Source: Candidatus Neomarinimicrobiota bacterium
GTDB taxonomy: Bacteria; Fidelibacterota; UBA8477; JABMPR01
Assembly (NCBI GenBank): GCA_016784545.1
Contig: JADHUM010000032.1
Location: 1-41,624 of the forward strand
Direction: 5' to 3'
DNA: 41,624 nt
This document shows, piece by piece, positions 26,174 to 36,093 of the stretch. The notes below the pieces were generated by a model. That model saw only the letters and a list, made by a program, of their open reading frames with translations, was not told the DNA's origin and made no database searches. The position numbers and the translations under genes are program-made. Numbering within the stretch: position 1 is the stretch's first letter; each line of letters begins with the position of its first letter.

Positions 26174-26752
26174 CTAGTCAATCTCTACGGGGTTATCGTT
26201 TATGAAGGTATAACGGGCTTTCTTTTCCCAGCCAGCATCTGTCTTAATAGGATGCTTGTGTATCTTTTCTTCAGTGACCTTCAACTTGCCACCTTCCGGG
26301 TTGAGCCAGAAGTCCAGATCATACAATTCTCCAGATTGTCCAACGACTTCGAAATCTGTACAGGCAAAAAATCCCTTGCCCTCAATCTTTCTAACAGGAT
26401 CGTGAATTTTTACAAACTTAAGTTGTAATTCTTCACCAGTTTTCTCGTCTGTTATTTTGAAAATGCCTTGATCTTCGCGCATGGAGATGTATGCATTCAT
26501 AGCACCTTTGATTTCAGCAGCACTAAACGTCTGAGCAGCTTCTCCGCCATGCTCTTTGCCACCATGTTCCTGACCACCATGTTCTTTTCCACCATGCTCT
26601 TGACCGCTTACTTTGGCAGTATGTTTGTGGTCGGGATTATCACAGGTAGCAATGTTACAAGATTCGGCCATGCCACCGGGGTGTTCGTGCTTAGAGCCGC
26701 AACTCCATACAAGCACACTTACAATTATCATTAGTAGAGCTATTTTTTTCAT
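26174..26752 (-). CDS. His-rich lipoprotein with EHGG repeats
   Basis: This has 192 residues. Signal sequence with lipidated Cys18 (VWSC). Residues 22-45 hold HEH and the motif CNIATCDNPDHKH (Cys32, Cys37), which resembles the CxxxCDHSDHK units of the lipoprotein at 24360. Four EHGG repeats follow (about 52-70). The C-terminal domain (about 75-192) is unknown but looks folded, with one Cys at 131. The repeats suggest metal capture. Start ATG 26752 has GAGGGAG in front. A Met five codons earlier lies upstream of and through that site and is unlikely. It has its own probable promoter. Confidence 0.78.
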   Translation of the reverse strand: MKKIALLMIIVSVLVWSCGSKHEHPGGMAESCNIATCDNPDHKHTAKVSGQEHGGKEHGGQEHGGKEHGGEAAQTFSAAEIKGAMNAYISMREDQGIFKITDEKTGEELQLKFVKIHDPVRKIEGKGFFACTDFEVVGQSGELYDLDFWLNPEGGKLKVTEEKIHKHPIKTDAGWEKKARYTFINDNPVEID

Positions 26753-26805
26753 AGAAAACTCCCTCATTAGATAGTGAGCGTTAATCGCTCTATTTACTAT
26801 TCATT

Positions 26806-26835
26806 ACAATATTAGTATTCTTTGCTCTGTGTCAA
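26806..26835 (-). promoter_or_regulatory. probable promoter of the EHGG lipoprotein operon
   Basis: On the - strand a consensus -35 TTGACA (26835-26830) and a -10 TATTGT (26811-26806) are 18 bases apart. Transcription would begin near 26799, about 45 bases before ATG 26752. The leader contains a small GAGCG/CGCTC stem. It lies directly after the purH stop, so the lipoprotein genes need not depend on the pur operon. Confidence 0.55.
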
Positions 26836-26882
26836 ATACAATTCAAACCGTAAGTGTCAGCCATCTTACACTACTGCAGAAA

Positions 26883-28421
26883 TCAATGCTTGAAATGCCT
26901 CATTCCAGTCAGAACCATTGCTATCCCATACTTATCACAGGCAGCAATGGAATCTTCGTCCCTCACCGAGCCACCTGGTTGAATGATTGCAGTGACACCA
27001 GCCGTATGCGCTTTTTCAACAGAATCAGAGAATGGGAAAAATGCATCTGAGGCCAGTGAGGAGCCCTCAGTGGAACTTTTACTGCGGTCCAAAGCATTAT
27101 CTACAGCCCAGATGCGACTGGTCTGACCTGCACCAACACCCTGGGTAGCGCCATCTTTCACGACAACAATAGCATTGGATTTGGCATGTTTGACAACCTT
27201 CCAGGCCAGTTTAAGATCTGCCCATTCTTGCTCGGTGGGTTGCTTCTCAGTGACAACTTTATAATTCTCATCATCCAACACATGATGATCTGCTTCCTGA
27301 ATTAACAATCCCCCATCGACCTTTTTGTAGAAGTACGGCTCAGGTGTCACGGGGTTCATGATGTCAGCCAATTGAAGAAGTCGTAGATTTTTCTTTTTCC
27401 TGAGGATGGATAAAGCGTTTTCGGAATAGGCTGGGGCAATAATAATCTCAAGGAATATCTTGTTCATCTCCACAGCAGTAGCTTCATCCACTTCCCCATT
27501 GAGGACAACAATTCCGCCAAAGATGGAAACAGGATCGGCTTTATAGGCTCGCTCATAGGCTCCAAACAGGGTATCTGATGTACCTACGCCACAGGGATTG
27601 GCATGTTTTAAAGCAACCACCGTTGGATCGGTAAATTCCCGAATCATTTCGATGGCTGCAGAAGCATCACCAATATTGTTATAGGAAAGCTCTTTTCCAT
27701 GAAGTTGGACAGCACCACTTAAACGGCCGTCAAGCAGAGAGACTTCGCGATAAAATGCTGCAGATTGATGCGGATTTTCTCCATAACGGAGACTCTGCTG
27801 CTTTTCGTAAGTCATGGACAGTTGATCAGGTAACTCGTTATCACCCAGCTCCTTAGCCAGATATTGACTAATTATGGTATCATAAGAAGCGGTATGTCTA
27901 AAGCCCTTGAGCGCCATTTTTTTCCTGAATGCATCATCGAGTGTATTGGCCTTGAATCCTTCAATAAAACCAGGATAGTCTTCAGGATCAGTGAGCAGGG
28001 TAACTGAATCAGAATTCTTTCCTGCCGCCCTGATGAGGGTCACACCACCGATGTCAATATTTTCAATGGCATCAGCCATGGTGACACCTGATTTGAGAAT
28101 GGTTGCCTTAAATGGATACAGATTCACAACCACAAGATCAATCATGGGAATACCCAATTCATCAGCTTCCGTTAGATGAGCTTCAATGTTGCGATTGGCC
28201 AGAATGCCACCATGAATTTTTGGCTGAAGGGTTTTAACTCGCCCCCCAAGACACTCAGGGAATCCAGTAATATCGCTGATACCAATTACTGGTATATCAT
28301 TGTCTGTCAGCAGCTTTGCCGTACCACCGGTGGAGATAATTTCAACACCACTTCCGTTGAGTATCTGAGCTAACTCCAACACCCCGCTTTTATCAGAGAC
28401 ACTGATCAACGCACGTTTCAT
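26883..28421 (-). CDS. purH: bifunctional AICAR transformylase / IMP cyclohydrolase
   Basis: Catalyses the last two steps to IMP: formyl transfer to AICAR and ring closure. The N-terminal cyclohydrolase half (about 1-190) opens with [13 protein letters not shown] and has STGGTAKLL and [14 protein letters not shown]. The transformylase half follows, with [20 protein letters not shown] and the C-terminal [12 protein letters not shown] and [10 protein letters not shown]. The length of 512 is normal. AGGGAG lies at good distance before the ATG. It is the last gene of the long leftward pyr-pur run, 29 bases after purN. Confidence 0.98.
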   Translation of the reverse strand: MKRALISVSDKSGVLELAQILNGSGVEIISTGGTAKLLTDNDIPVIGISDITGFPECLGGRVKTLQPKIHGGILANRNIEAHLTEADELGIPMIDLVVVNLYPFKATILKSGVTMADAIENIDIGGVTLIRAAGKNSDSVTLLTDPEDYPGFIEGFKANTLDDAFRKKMALKGFRHTASYDTIISQYLAKELGDNELPDQLSMTYEKQQSLRYGENPHQSAAFYREVSLLDGRLSGAVQLHGKELSYNNIGDASAAIEMIREFTDPTVVALKHANPCGVGTSDTLFGAYERAYKADPVSIFGGIVVLNGEVDEATAVEMNKIFLEIIIAPAYSENALSILRKKKNLRLLQLADIMNPVTPEPYFYKKVDGGLLIQEADHHVLDDENYKVVTEKQPTEQEWADLKLAWKVVKHAKSNAIVVVKDGATQGVGAGQTSRIWAVDNALDRSKSSTEGSSLASDAFFPFSDSVEKAHTAGVTAIIQPGGSVRDEDSIAACDKYGIAMVLTGMRHFKH

Positions 28422-28450
28422 TCCCTACTCCCTAAATCTTATTCTTAGTT

Positions 28451-29077
28451 TCAATTGTTTATGTATACATGCTGCCCACGGACTTCAAGGAGTCCCAGGG
28501 CAAATAATCGAACTGCTTCTGGATAAATTTTCCATTCAGCTTCTTCCATAACCCGACGCTGAAGCTTTTGAGGGTCATCTCCCTGTTGAACTTCCACCGC
28601 CTGCTGTAGGATGAGTGGACCTGCGTCCACCTCCGGTGTCACAAAATGAACACTGGCACCGGTAACCTTGCAGCCAGTAGCCAGAACCGATTCATGGACT
28701 TTTAAGCCGTAAAAACCTGGTCCTGAAAAGGCTGGAATGAGTGCAGGATGCACATTCATCACCTTATTTTTAAAATCTGTAAAGAATCCCGGACCGAGTA
28801 TAGCCATAAATCCTGCAAGCAGGACCAGATCAATCTTAGCGGCTTTTAGTCGAAGAGCCAAAGCCCCATCGAAGGCCTCTGGAGTTTCAAACTGCTTTCT
28901 CCCAATGATGGAGGTCTCAATATTTGCCTCAGCTGCACGGGTGAGTGCATAGGCGTTTTTCCTGTTGGAGATGACCAACTCTACACGGGCATCAGGGATG
29001 TAACCAGATTCAATACCATCCATAATGGCTTGTAAATTTGTACCGCCCCCGGAAACCAGGACTCCTATTCGAAGCAT
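28451..29077 (-). CDS. purN: phosphoribosylglycinamide formyltransferase
   Basis: Transfers a formyl group from 10-formyl-tetrahydrofolate to GAR. LVSGGGTNLQAI binds the phosphate, NVHPALIPAF carries the catalytic Asn and His, and VDAGPLI the Asp. The 208 residues fit the folate-dependent PurN and not the formate-dependent PurT. Its ATG overlaps the 3' end of purM by 13 bases, indicating coupled translation. Confidence 0.97.
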   Translation of the reverse strand: MLRIGVLVSGGGTNLQAIMDGIESGYIPDARVELVISNRKNAYALTRAAEANIETSIIGRKQFETPEAFDGALALRLKAAKIDLVLLAGFMAILGPGFFTDFKNKVMNVHPALIPAFSGPGFYGLKVHESVLATGCKVTGASVHFVTPEVDAGPLILQQAVEVQQGDDPQKLQRRVMEEAEWKIYPEAVRLFALGLLEVRGQHVYINN

Positions 29078-30087
29078 ATAGGTGAGTCTCCGTTGTCTCT
29101 CTTCTTTATATAGCCGATCAGTAAGGCCTGTTCACCCATTTCTTTCAATTGAGTTAGAATTGGATCAGCATCCTCAGAACCGACTATCAATACCATACCA
29201 ATACCCATATTAAAGGTGTTGTACATGGCATCATCATCAAGTTGGGAGGTCTCTTGAATCAGCTTGAATATGTTGTGGAGGGGCCATGTCCCCTTCTTAA
29301 TAACTGCCTGATATTGATCAGGATAGGCACGGGGAATATTTTCGATAAACCCACCACCCGTTATATGTGCAATCGCGTGAATAGAATGATTTTCAATGAT
29401 AGAGAGAACTGATTTGACATAAATTTTTGTGGGTGTAAGCAGGGTTGCACCTAATGTCGAATTATCAAAATTGTCATTCCAACGATTCTCGGGAAAGAGT
29501 TTTCTTACCAGGGAAAAACCATTTGAGTGAACCCCGGAAGATGATAACCCGATAATAACATCCCCTGCTTCAACTGACTTCCCATCGATCATTTTGGGCC
29601 GATCAACCATTCCTACTGTGAATCCGGCAACATCGTATTCACCTCTGGCGTAAAAACCAGGCATCTCAGCGGTTTCACCCCCAACCAGGGCGGCACCACT
29701 CTGCCGACAACCCTCAGTGATTCCAGCAACAATGCCTTCAATCTGTTGAGGTTCAAGCTTTCCAGTGGCGATATAGTCCAGGAAGAACAGCGGTTTTGCA
29801 CCAACACAGATGATATCATTCACGCACATGGCAACACAATCAATACCGATGCTGTCGTGTTTATCTAAAGCGAATGCGAGCTTGAGTTTTGTACCCACTC
29901 CATCTGTACCAGACACGAGAATAGGTTGCGTCATCCCTGAGACATCAGGCGCGAACATCCCTCCAAATCCGCCAATGCCACCAATAACCTCGGGTCCGTG
30001 GGTGGATTCAACATCTTTTTTGATGCGTTGAACCGCCTCATAGCCTTTCTCGATATTTACACCGGCATCTTTGTAATCGATACTCAT
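29065..30087 (-). CDS. purM: phosphoribosylformylglycinamidine cyclo-ligase (AIR synthetase)
   Basis: Closes the imidazole ring using ATP. Typical features are SGTDGVGTKLKLA, DCVAMCVNDI, GGETAEMPGFY, and GLSSSGVHSNGFSL, spread over 340 residues. The start overlaps the purF stop by 4 bases and the end overlaps purN by 13, so it is embedded in a tightly coupled operon. Confidence 0.98.
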   Translation of the reverse strand: MSIDYKDAGVNIEKGYEAVQRIKKDVESTHGPEVIGGIGGFGGMFAPDVSGMTQPILVSGTDGVGTKLKLAFALDKHDSIGIDCVAMCVNDIICVGAKPLFFLDYIATGKLEPQQIEGIVAGITEGCRQSGAALVGGETAEMPGFYARGEYDVAGFTVGMVDRPKMIDGKSVEAGDVIIGLSSSGVHSNGFSLVRKLFPENRWNDNFDNSTLGATLLTPTKIYVKSVLSIIENHSIHAIAHITGGGFIENIPRAYPDQYQAVIKKGTWPLHNIFKLIQETSQLDDDAMYNTFNMGIGMVLIVGSEDADPILTQLKEMGEQALLIGYIKKRDNGDSPICFE

Positions 30088-31463
30088 TGGGCTTCCCCAA
30101 CCGGCACGGGATAATTGCCATCAAAACAAGCCATGCAGGTCCCAAGACCAGATTTCTTCAGGCAATCAGCAAGCCCTTCGTGGGATAGATAGGATAAACT
30201 ATCTGCACCAATCTCAATGCCGATATCCTCAATCGGTTTTTTGGCAGCGATGAGTTTGGATCTGTCTGGCGTATCAATCCCATAAAAACAACTATACTTA
30301 ACCGGTGGACTTGTGATCATCACATGAACTTCAGTGGCTCCAGCCCTTCTTAGAGATTTGACAATCCTGGTGATAGTGGTGCCCCGGACAATGGAATCAT
30401 CAATCATGATGACGCTCTTGCCTTCAACATTCCTCCGAATTGGTGAAAGTTTGAAATTCACGCCGATCTCACGCATATCCTGCTTCGGACTGATAAAAGT
30501 TCGTCCAATATAGGCATTGCGATAAAAGCCTTTATCAAATGGAACACCAGAGGCTTGCGAGTATCCCAGGGCGGCTGAGGTTCCAGAATCTGGAATATCG
30601 ATGACAATATCTGCCTTGCGACCCGTTTCCTTAAAAAGTCGCTTGCCCATATTGATTCTGGCCTCATACACATTAAGACCATCAATTACAGAATCGGTTC
30701 TGGCGAAGTAGACATACTCGAAAGAGCAGATATGGGTTGTAGTCACCTCAGTTTGCTCTGAGTGTATCCCATGGGCATCCACACATATGATCTCACCCGG
30801 TTTAACGTCCCGAATAATATCACCTTTAACAGAATCGATTGCACAGCTCTCTGAAGCAAATACGAAAGAACCATTCATGCGTCCCATTATGAGGGGTCTA
30901 AGCCCCATGGGATCGCGAAAGGCATACAATTTATCTCGGGTCAGCAATAGTATGGAATAACCACCCCTGATCATTGACATGGTTTTCTTGATTGCCTCAG
31001 TCATATCCCCAGTTTCAATGGCATTTTTCGCCACCAGTTTCAGGATAGTTTCTGAATCTGTACTGGATTGAAAAGTAGCTCCCTGAGCTTCCAGGTCACT
31101 CATTAACTCCTTGGTATTCACAAGGTTACCGTTATGAGCCAAGGCCATTTGGCCTTGAGAGCTAACAATGACTACGGGTTGTGCATTTTCGTAAGTTGTT
31201 CCGCCTGTTGTGCTATAGCGGACATGACCTATTCCATGGGCACCGCTGAGAAAATTAAGTAGTTTGGGATCGAATACTTCCTGAACCAGACCTTCATCTT
31301 TATAGTAGTTGATCTGCTCTCCATCACTGACAGCAATACCAGCACTCTCCTGCCCTCTATGCTGCAGGGCAAAAAGGCCATAATAGACCAGCTTTGACGT
31401 ATCTTCAGGTCTGGTATTATAAATACCAAAGACACCACATTCTTCATTCAGTTTATCGTGCAT
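30084..31463 (-). CDS. purF: amidophosphoribosyltransferase
   Basis: Makes phosphoribosylamine from PRPP and glutamine, the committed purine step and usually the feedback point. The N-terminus MHDKLNEECGVFGI shows a short propeptide that must be removed to expose catalytic Cys9 of the Ntn glutaminase. VIMIDDSIVRGTTI is the PRPP loop. Cys residues in HICSFEY, YSCFYG and CMACFDGNYP match the iron-sulfur type known from Bacillus, which loses activity with oxygen. 459 residues. Three bases separate it from purL. Confidence 0.98.
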   Translation of the reverse strand: MHDKLNEECGVFGIYNTRPEDTSKLVYYGLFALQHRGQESAGIAVSDGEQINYYKDEGLVQEVFDPKLLNFLSGAHGIGHVRYSTTGGTTYENAQPVVIVSSQGQMALAHNGNLVNTKELMSDLEAQGATFQSSTDSETILKLVAKNAIETGDMTEAIKKTMSMIRGGYSILLLTRDKLYAFRDPMGLRPLIMGRMNGSFVFASESCAIDSVKGDIIRDVKPGEIICVDAHGIHSEQTEVTTTHICSFEYVYFARTDSVIDGLNVYEARINMGKRLFKETGRKADIVIDIPDSGTSAALGYSQASGVPFDKGFYRNAYIGRTFISPKQDMREIGVNFKLSPIRRNVEGKSVIMIDDSIVRGTTITRIVKSLRRAGATEVHVMITSPPVKYSCFYGIDTPDRSKLIAAKKPIEDIGIEIGADSLSYLSHEGLADCLKKSGLGTCMACFDGNYPVPVGEAQ

Positions 31464-31466
31464 AGA

Positions 31467-33701
31467 TCAACTATCGGTTTTCATTAATTTATCAAATCCT
31501 GTTGAAAAAGCTGTTCCAGATTCATCAACAGAAATATCTATGATTTTCTCATCCATATTGTGAATGATGATGTCCTTTGCTTTAGTTACACGTCCAATGA
31601 CAGCTGCTTCAAGACCTTGATTTGCTGCCAATTCTACAATCTTGTCAGTTGATGTTTCATCAGCCGAAAGCATAAAGCGTGTCTGACTTTCACCAAATAA
31701 TAGGGCGTCCGCTCTCATATCAAGATCCAGTGAGACGCTGGCACCCAGTTCGCCGGCGATACAGGATTCAGCCAGAGCAACCGCCAAACCCCCATCACCC
31801 AGATCATGGGCACTTTTCACCAGACCCTTACGAATGATATCCAGAATATAATCTTGCGCTTTGCGTTCAAGCTCAAGGTCCAGTTCGGGTACATCACCTG
31901 TAACCAGATTGTGGATGACATCCAGGTATTCAGAAGCACCGAGTTCTTCCTTGGTTTCTCCAATGAGAATGACAAAATCACCAGCATTTTTAAATTCCAT
32001 GGTTGTCACATGGGCCAACGATTTAACCAATCCAGTCATACCGATAATTGGAGTCGGATAGATGGAACCAAACTCAGGTGTTTGATTGTATAGACTGGCA
32101 TTACCACCAATAACTGGGGTGTCAAGGGCTCTACAGGCCTCGCTGATCCCAATGATAGATTGTTCCAGTTGGTAGTAGACTTCAGGTTTTTCAGGATTTC
32201 CAAAGTTGAGACCATCGGTTATGGCAATCGGCTCGGCACCCGAAACCACCTGATTTCTGGCTGATTCAGCCACAATACTCTGGGCTCCCCGTCTGGGATT
32301 CAGATAGCAATAGCGTCCATTGGAATCCATGGTGAGACCAATCCCCTTATCACGACCTTTGATACGCAGAATAGCTGCATCAGAACCAGGCTTCACCACC
32401 GTATTCATCTGAACTCTATGATCGTATTGTCTATAAACCCATTCTTTAGAACAAATATCTGGAGCACTCAGCAACCTCACCAAGACCTGATTCAAATCAG
32501 AAGGTTGAGCGACCTGCTCGTTCTTGAATGCCCTGGTTTCTTTTAGATGAGGTGGCTCTACGGCATCAAGAATATATGTCGGGGCATCCATGAGCGACCA
32601 CACAGGTACTTCACCAACAGTAATGCCATTTTCAAGAACCCGGTACATGCCATCATCAGTGACCTGTCCAATCACAACTGCATGTAAATCCCATTTATGA
32701 AAAATTTTATTGACCTTATCTTCAGTTCCCTTTTTGACAATCAGGAGCATGCGTTCTTGAGATTCAGAAATCATGACTTCTTCAGGACGCATGGCTTCTT
32801 CGCGCTTGGGAACCAGGGCAACATCTATTTCGACGCCATTGCCAGCCTTACTTGCTGTTTCAACAGATGACGAAAGGATACCTGCTGCGCCCATATCCTG
32901 GACACCAACAACGTAATCTTTATCAAATACCTCAAGACAGGCTTCGATGAGAAGTTTTTCCATAAAAGGATCGCCGACCTGGATGGCACCGCGATCTTCA
33001 TCATTTTCCTCTTCCAGGTCCTTGGATGCGAAACTGGCGCCACCCATCCCATCCCGACCGGTGAGGTTACCCACAATCATCAAACTGTTGCCAATACCTG
33101 TTGCGATGGCTTTTTTGATTTCAGATTTTTTCATAAAACCAACACACATGGCATTTACCAGAGGGTTGCCCTTGTATGCATTGGAAAATCTGACCTCACC
33201 ACCAACTGTGGGCACGCCCACACAATTTCCATATTCCCCAATTCCATGAATGACTTCGGAAATGAGCCAACGGGTGTGGCCCTTTTCTCCTGGATGTCCA
33301 AAATGGAGGGAATTCAAAGAAGCAATGGGATAAGCGCCCATGGCGAGAATATCCCGAATAATGCCACCTACTCCAGTAGCAGCCCCTTGAAAGGGTGCAA
33401 TAGCTGAGGGGTGGTTATGACTTTCAAGTTTAAAAGTAATGACTTCATCGTCATCGATATCCACAATACCTGCATTTTCACCAGGTCCCTGGACAATACG
33501 TGGACCTGTCGTTAGAAAATGTTTAAACAGGGGCCGTGTATGTGTATAGCCACAATGTTCAGACCACATCTGAGCATACAATGCTAATTCCACAGTATTG
33601 GGTTCACGTCCCATATGTTTGGTTAATAATTCATATTCAGAGTCAGTTAGACCTGCTTTGATCCAAATCTTTTCTTCCATGCCAGCCTTCTTTTCGCTCA
33701 T
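31467..33701 (-). CDS. purL: phosphoribosylformylglycinamidine synthase, large subunit
   Basis: Synthetase subunit of the three-part FGAM synthase, using ammonia supplied by PurQ. KLESHNHPSAI and PFQGAATGVGGIIRDI are diagnostic. The 744 residues match the small (not 1300-residue) form that needs PurS and PurQ, both next door. A second in-frame ATG at 33680 (MEEKIW) has a better ribosome site (AAGAAGG) than the first, so the protein may start seven residues later. purQ ends 10 bases upstream. Confidence 0.98.
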   Translation of the reverse strand: MSEKKAGMEEKIWIKAGLTDSEYELLTKHMGREPNTVELALYAQMWSEHCGYTHTRPLFKHFLTTGPRIVQGPGENAGIVDIDDDEVITFKLESHNHPSAIAPFQGAATGVGGIIRDILAMGAYPIASLNSLHFGHPGEKGHTRWLISEVIHGIGEYGNCVGVPTVGGEVRFSNAYKGNPLVNAMCVGFMKKSEIKKAIATGIGNSLMIVGNLTGRDGMGGASFASKDLEEENDEDRGAIQVGDPFMEKLLIEACLEVFDKDYVVGVQDMGAAGILSSSVETASKAGNGVEIDVALVPKREEAMRPEEVMISESQERMLLIVKKGTEDKVNKIFHKWDLHAVVIGQVTDDGMYRVLENGITVGEVPVWSLMDAPTYILDAVEPPHLKETRAFKNEQVAQPSDLNQVLVRLLSAPDICSKEWVYRQYDHRVQMNTVVKPGSDAAILRIKGRDKGIGLTMDSNGRYCYLNPRRGAQSIVAESARNQVVSGAEPIAITDGLNFGNPEKPEVYYQLEQSIIGISEACRALDTPVIGGNASLYNQTPEFGSIYPTPIIGMTGLVKSLAHVTTMEFKNAGDFVILIGETKEELGASEYLDVIHNLVTGDVPELDLELERKAQDYILDIIRKGLVKSAHDLGDGGLAVALAESCIAGELGASVSLDLDMRADALLFGESQTRFMLSADETSTDKIVELAANQGLEAAVIGRVTKAKDIIIHNMDEKIIDISVDESGTAFSTGFDKLMKTDS

Positions 33702-33711
33702 AAGATCCGTT

Positions 33712-34413
33712 CTAACCGTGTTTTGCTTCGAGGTGTTTTAACATTGAGACAAAAACCCCTTTACCATCGCTTAAACCCAGTACACTATCAGCACTGCGCT
33801 CCGGATGGGGCATCATCCCCACCACATTGCCTGTCCGATTAATAATTCCTGCGATGCTGTTTATGGAACCATTTGGATTGGTTTTATCACTGACTTCGCC
33901 CTCTGGACTGCAATAGCGAAAGAGAATTTGTCCATTGGCTTCCATCTCAGCAATGGTATCAGGAGCCGCATAATAATTGCCTTCATTATGTGCGATGGGA
34001 AAAACGACCACATTCCCTGAGGCATATTCACTTGTGAAAGGGGTATCAGCGTTATCCACCTTTAAGCTCTGATCTTGACACAGGAATTTGAGTTCACGAT
34101 TTTGGAGTAAGCTGCCTGGTAACATTCTGGATTCAGTCAATATCTGAAAGCCATTACAGATACCGATAACCAGACCACCGGAGGCGGCAAACTCCTTCAC
34201 GGCTGTCATAGCCGGAGAAAGATGTGCGATGGCTCCAGGGCGTAAGTGATCTCCATATGAGAAGCCACCAGGGATAATAATGGCGTCCACATCACCCAAA
34301 TCTGTATCCTTGTGCCACAAGTACTTGACGGGTTTTTCCAGAATCTTATCTACGGCATGAAAGCAATCTTCAGCGCAATTAGAACCAGGAAATAAAAGAA
34401 CTCCCCAATTCAT
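33712..34413 (-). CDS. purQ: FGAM synthase glutaminase subunit
   Basis: A class I glutamine amidotransferase that frees ammonia for PurL. The nucleophile is in GICNGFQIL, and the His-Glu pair in MMPHPERS. The opening WGVLLFPGSNC is typical. 233 residues. The start overlaps the last base of the purS stop (TGATG), which points to coupled synthesis of the complex members. Confidence 0.98.
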   Translation of the reverse strand: MNWGVLLFPGSNCAEDCFHAVDKILEKPVKYLWHKDTDLGDVDAIIIPGGFSYGDHLRPGAIAHLSPAMTAVKEFAASGGLVIGICNGFQILTESRMLPGSLLQNRELKFLCQDQSLKVDNADTPFTSEYASGNVVVFPIAHNEGNYYAAPDTIAEMEANGQILFRYCSPEGEVSDKTNPNGSINSIAGIINRTGNVVGMMPHPERSADSVLGLSDGKGVFVSMLKHLEAKHG

Positions 34414-34661
34414 CAGACCTCCTTGATCTCAAAGCTGTAAGATTCTACCACAGGATTGGCCAACATCTTATCACACATATCGTGGACAGAAGCTTCAGCA
34501 GATGCCATGTCAGTCATCTCCAGATCAATTTCAAGTTGTTTGCCAACACGAACTTTTTTGACCTGATCAAAACCTATGGAACCCAGCCCGTTCTGAACGG
34601 CTCTTCCCTGTGGATCAAAGATTCCTTTTTTCAACATGACAGTTACGATTGCTTTTAACAT
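34413..34661 (-). CDS. purS: FGAM synthase PurS subunit
   Basis: A small 82-residue subunit that bridges PurL and PurQ. MLKAIVTVMLKKGIFDPQGRAV and LGSIGFDQVKKVRVGKQLE are family hallmarks. GAAGGG lies before the ATG at some distance. An 83-base gap separates it from purC upstream, one of the longer breaks in the run. No clear promoter is visible there. Confidence 0.97.
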   Translation of the reverse strand: MLKAIVTVMLKKGIFDPQGRAVQNGLGSIGFDQVKKVRVGKQLEIDLEMTDMASAEASVHDMCDKMLANPVVESYSFEIKEV

Positions 34662-34744
34662 ATCTATTTTTCACCCTTCATGGTTAACATCCAGATTGAA
34701 CTAGGTTCATAACTCTGAAATTCGTGTGGCATCTAAACCAGCTA

Positions 34745-36046
34745 TTAGTCAATTGCATTTAGTTTTTTGTACAAGGCTTTGTTTTTTGTATTCAGGAAGT
34801 AGTCAACCTCACGTCTGGCGATATCTGCAACTTCTTGTTTGTATCCCGCTCCACTTCCCTTTGAAGTGATAAATTTTTTGATTACGAGATATTTTTCTTC
34901 CTGAATTTTCATGAAGGCTTCATCAACAACAGGGGTCTCCGGGTATAAACCCTGTTCCTGGCCCCGTTTGAGTATATCTGTAAAATTTTCCCCAGTTTGA
35001 GCAGCTTCTTTCTTGGTCTTGTTGACTGCTTCATACCAGGCGTCATGCACAATGATATAGTAGTCCCTCATGGCCTGCTTATTGAAATTCACGATATAGT
35101 TATGCCCCTCAACCTTGCAGGTCAAGGTTGCCCGGACTGAGTCTGTATCCAGCGTATCAACAAAAACAAGATCCTGCCCATCCCTGGCAATTTCCCATTT
35201 CAAATCCCAGAGATTTAAACCCATCCGGTCAAATATTCTATGCACCATGAATGATGCTAAAATGGCGCGGACCAGCGATTCTGAGAACAAATCACCACCA
35301 ATACCTGAGACCAATAGGGCTTCCTGTCTGGAGATATTCCTGTCCTCTGGTTCATACTTTGTAGTTAAGTCAATCAGCGGGGATTCAAATGTCTGCCACG
35401 GGACAAGCTCATTATCCACACCTAATTCTCGTAAATAGGCTTTTTTACCGGAATCACTTTGGGCATTATACTTTCTCAAGATGGAGGATCCGCTTGTCAC
35501 ACCGAATCGAACGATTTGTTCAAGGGGAATGACGAATTGATCATTTCCGTAATACTTTTCATAATCATAAAGATGGGATTTCATGAAGGTAACGGGTTCT
35601 GGCTTATAAATGTTGTACTTCTTGATCAATGTCAGATTACTGAGCTCCTGAGGAAAGGAACTTGCATACAGTTTTTCGTCATGGGGACCAATCATCCCCT
35701 GATGGTGGGTTCTGAGACCTGTAGCCTTAACTTTCTCAAGTGTTTTCTGAATGATTGCCTCGTTCTTGAAATAATCCTCACCCCAATGGGCTTTGATGTA
35801 GGACTCAATATCGTCCCACTCATTCACGTCCATTAGCGACTTGTATACCAAATGGCGAAAGCCCGCTCTCACTGTATCGCTGCCTTTTATCTCAAAAATC
35901 GTCCCCACATCAAATACTGAACCACCCATACTTGTTTCACTGACCAATGACCCCGGGTCATCAATTACTGAATACAGTTTCTGGACTGAACCATTGTAAT
36001 ATGGATTAGCACGATCGAACTTTATGTTGCGATTATTATCAGACAT
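34745..36046 (-). CDS. purC: divergent, long PurC-like protein (SAICAR synthetase)
   Basis: SAICAR synthetase adds aspartate to CAIR. The match is partial but consistent in order: KLYSVIDD and SVFDVGTIFEIKGSDTVRAG for the N-terminal lobe, DLTTKYEPEDRNISRQEA resembling the eukaryotic/bacterial STKAE..DENIS stretch, and KWEIARDGQDLVFVDTLDTDS in place of KxEFG...DE..PDS. At 433 residues it is much longer than bacterial (about 240) or yeast (about 305) PurC, with extra sequence in the middle and about 110 residues at the C-terminus. Position between purE and purS, and lack of any other candidate here, support the call. AAGGGA serves as ribosome site. Confidence 0.78.
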   Translation of the reverse strand: MSDNNRNIKFDRANPYYNGSVQKLYSVIDDPGSLVSETSMGGSVFDVGTIFEIKGSDTVRAGFRHLVYKSLMDVNEWDDIESYIKAHWGEDYFKNEAIIQKTLEKVKATGLRTHHQGMIGPHDEKLYASSFPQELSNLTLIKKYNIYKPEPVTFMKSHLYDYEKYYGNDQFVIPLEQIVRFGVTSGSSILRKYNAQSDSGKKAYLRELGVDNELVPWQTFESPLIDLTTKYEPEDRNISRQEALLVSGIGGDLFSESLVRAILASFMVHRIFDRMGLNLWDLKWEIARDGQDLVFVDTLDTDSVRATLTCKVEGHNYIVNFNKQAMRDYYIIVHDAWYEAVNKTKKEAAQTGENFTDILKRGQEQGLYPETPVVDEAFMKIQEEKYLVIKKFITSKGSGAGYKQEVADIARREVDYFLNTKNKALYKKLNAID

Positions 36047-36093
36047 ATCTCATTCCCTTTATCAGTATTTCACGATTCGCCATGTGAAAACGA

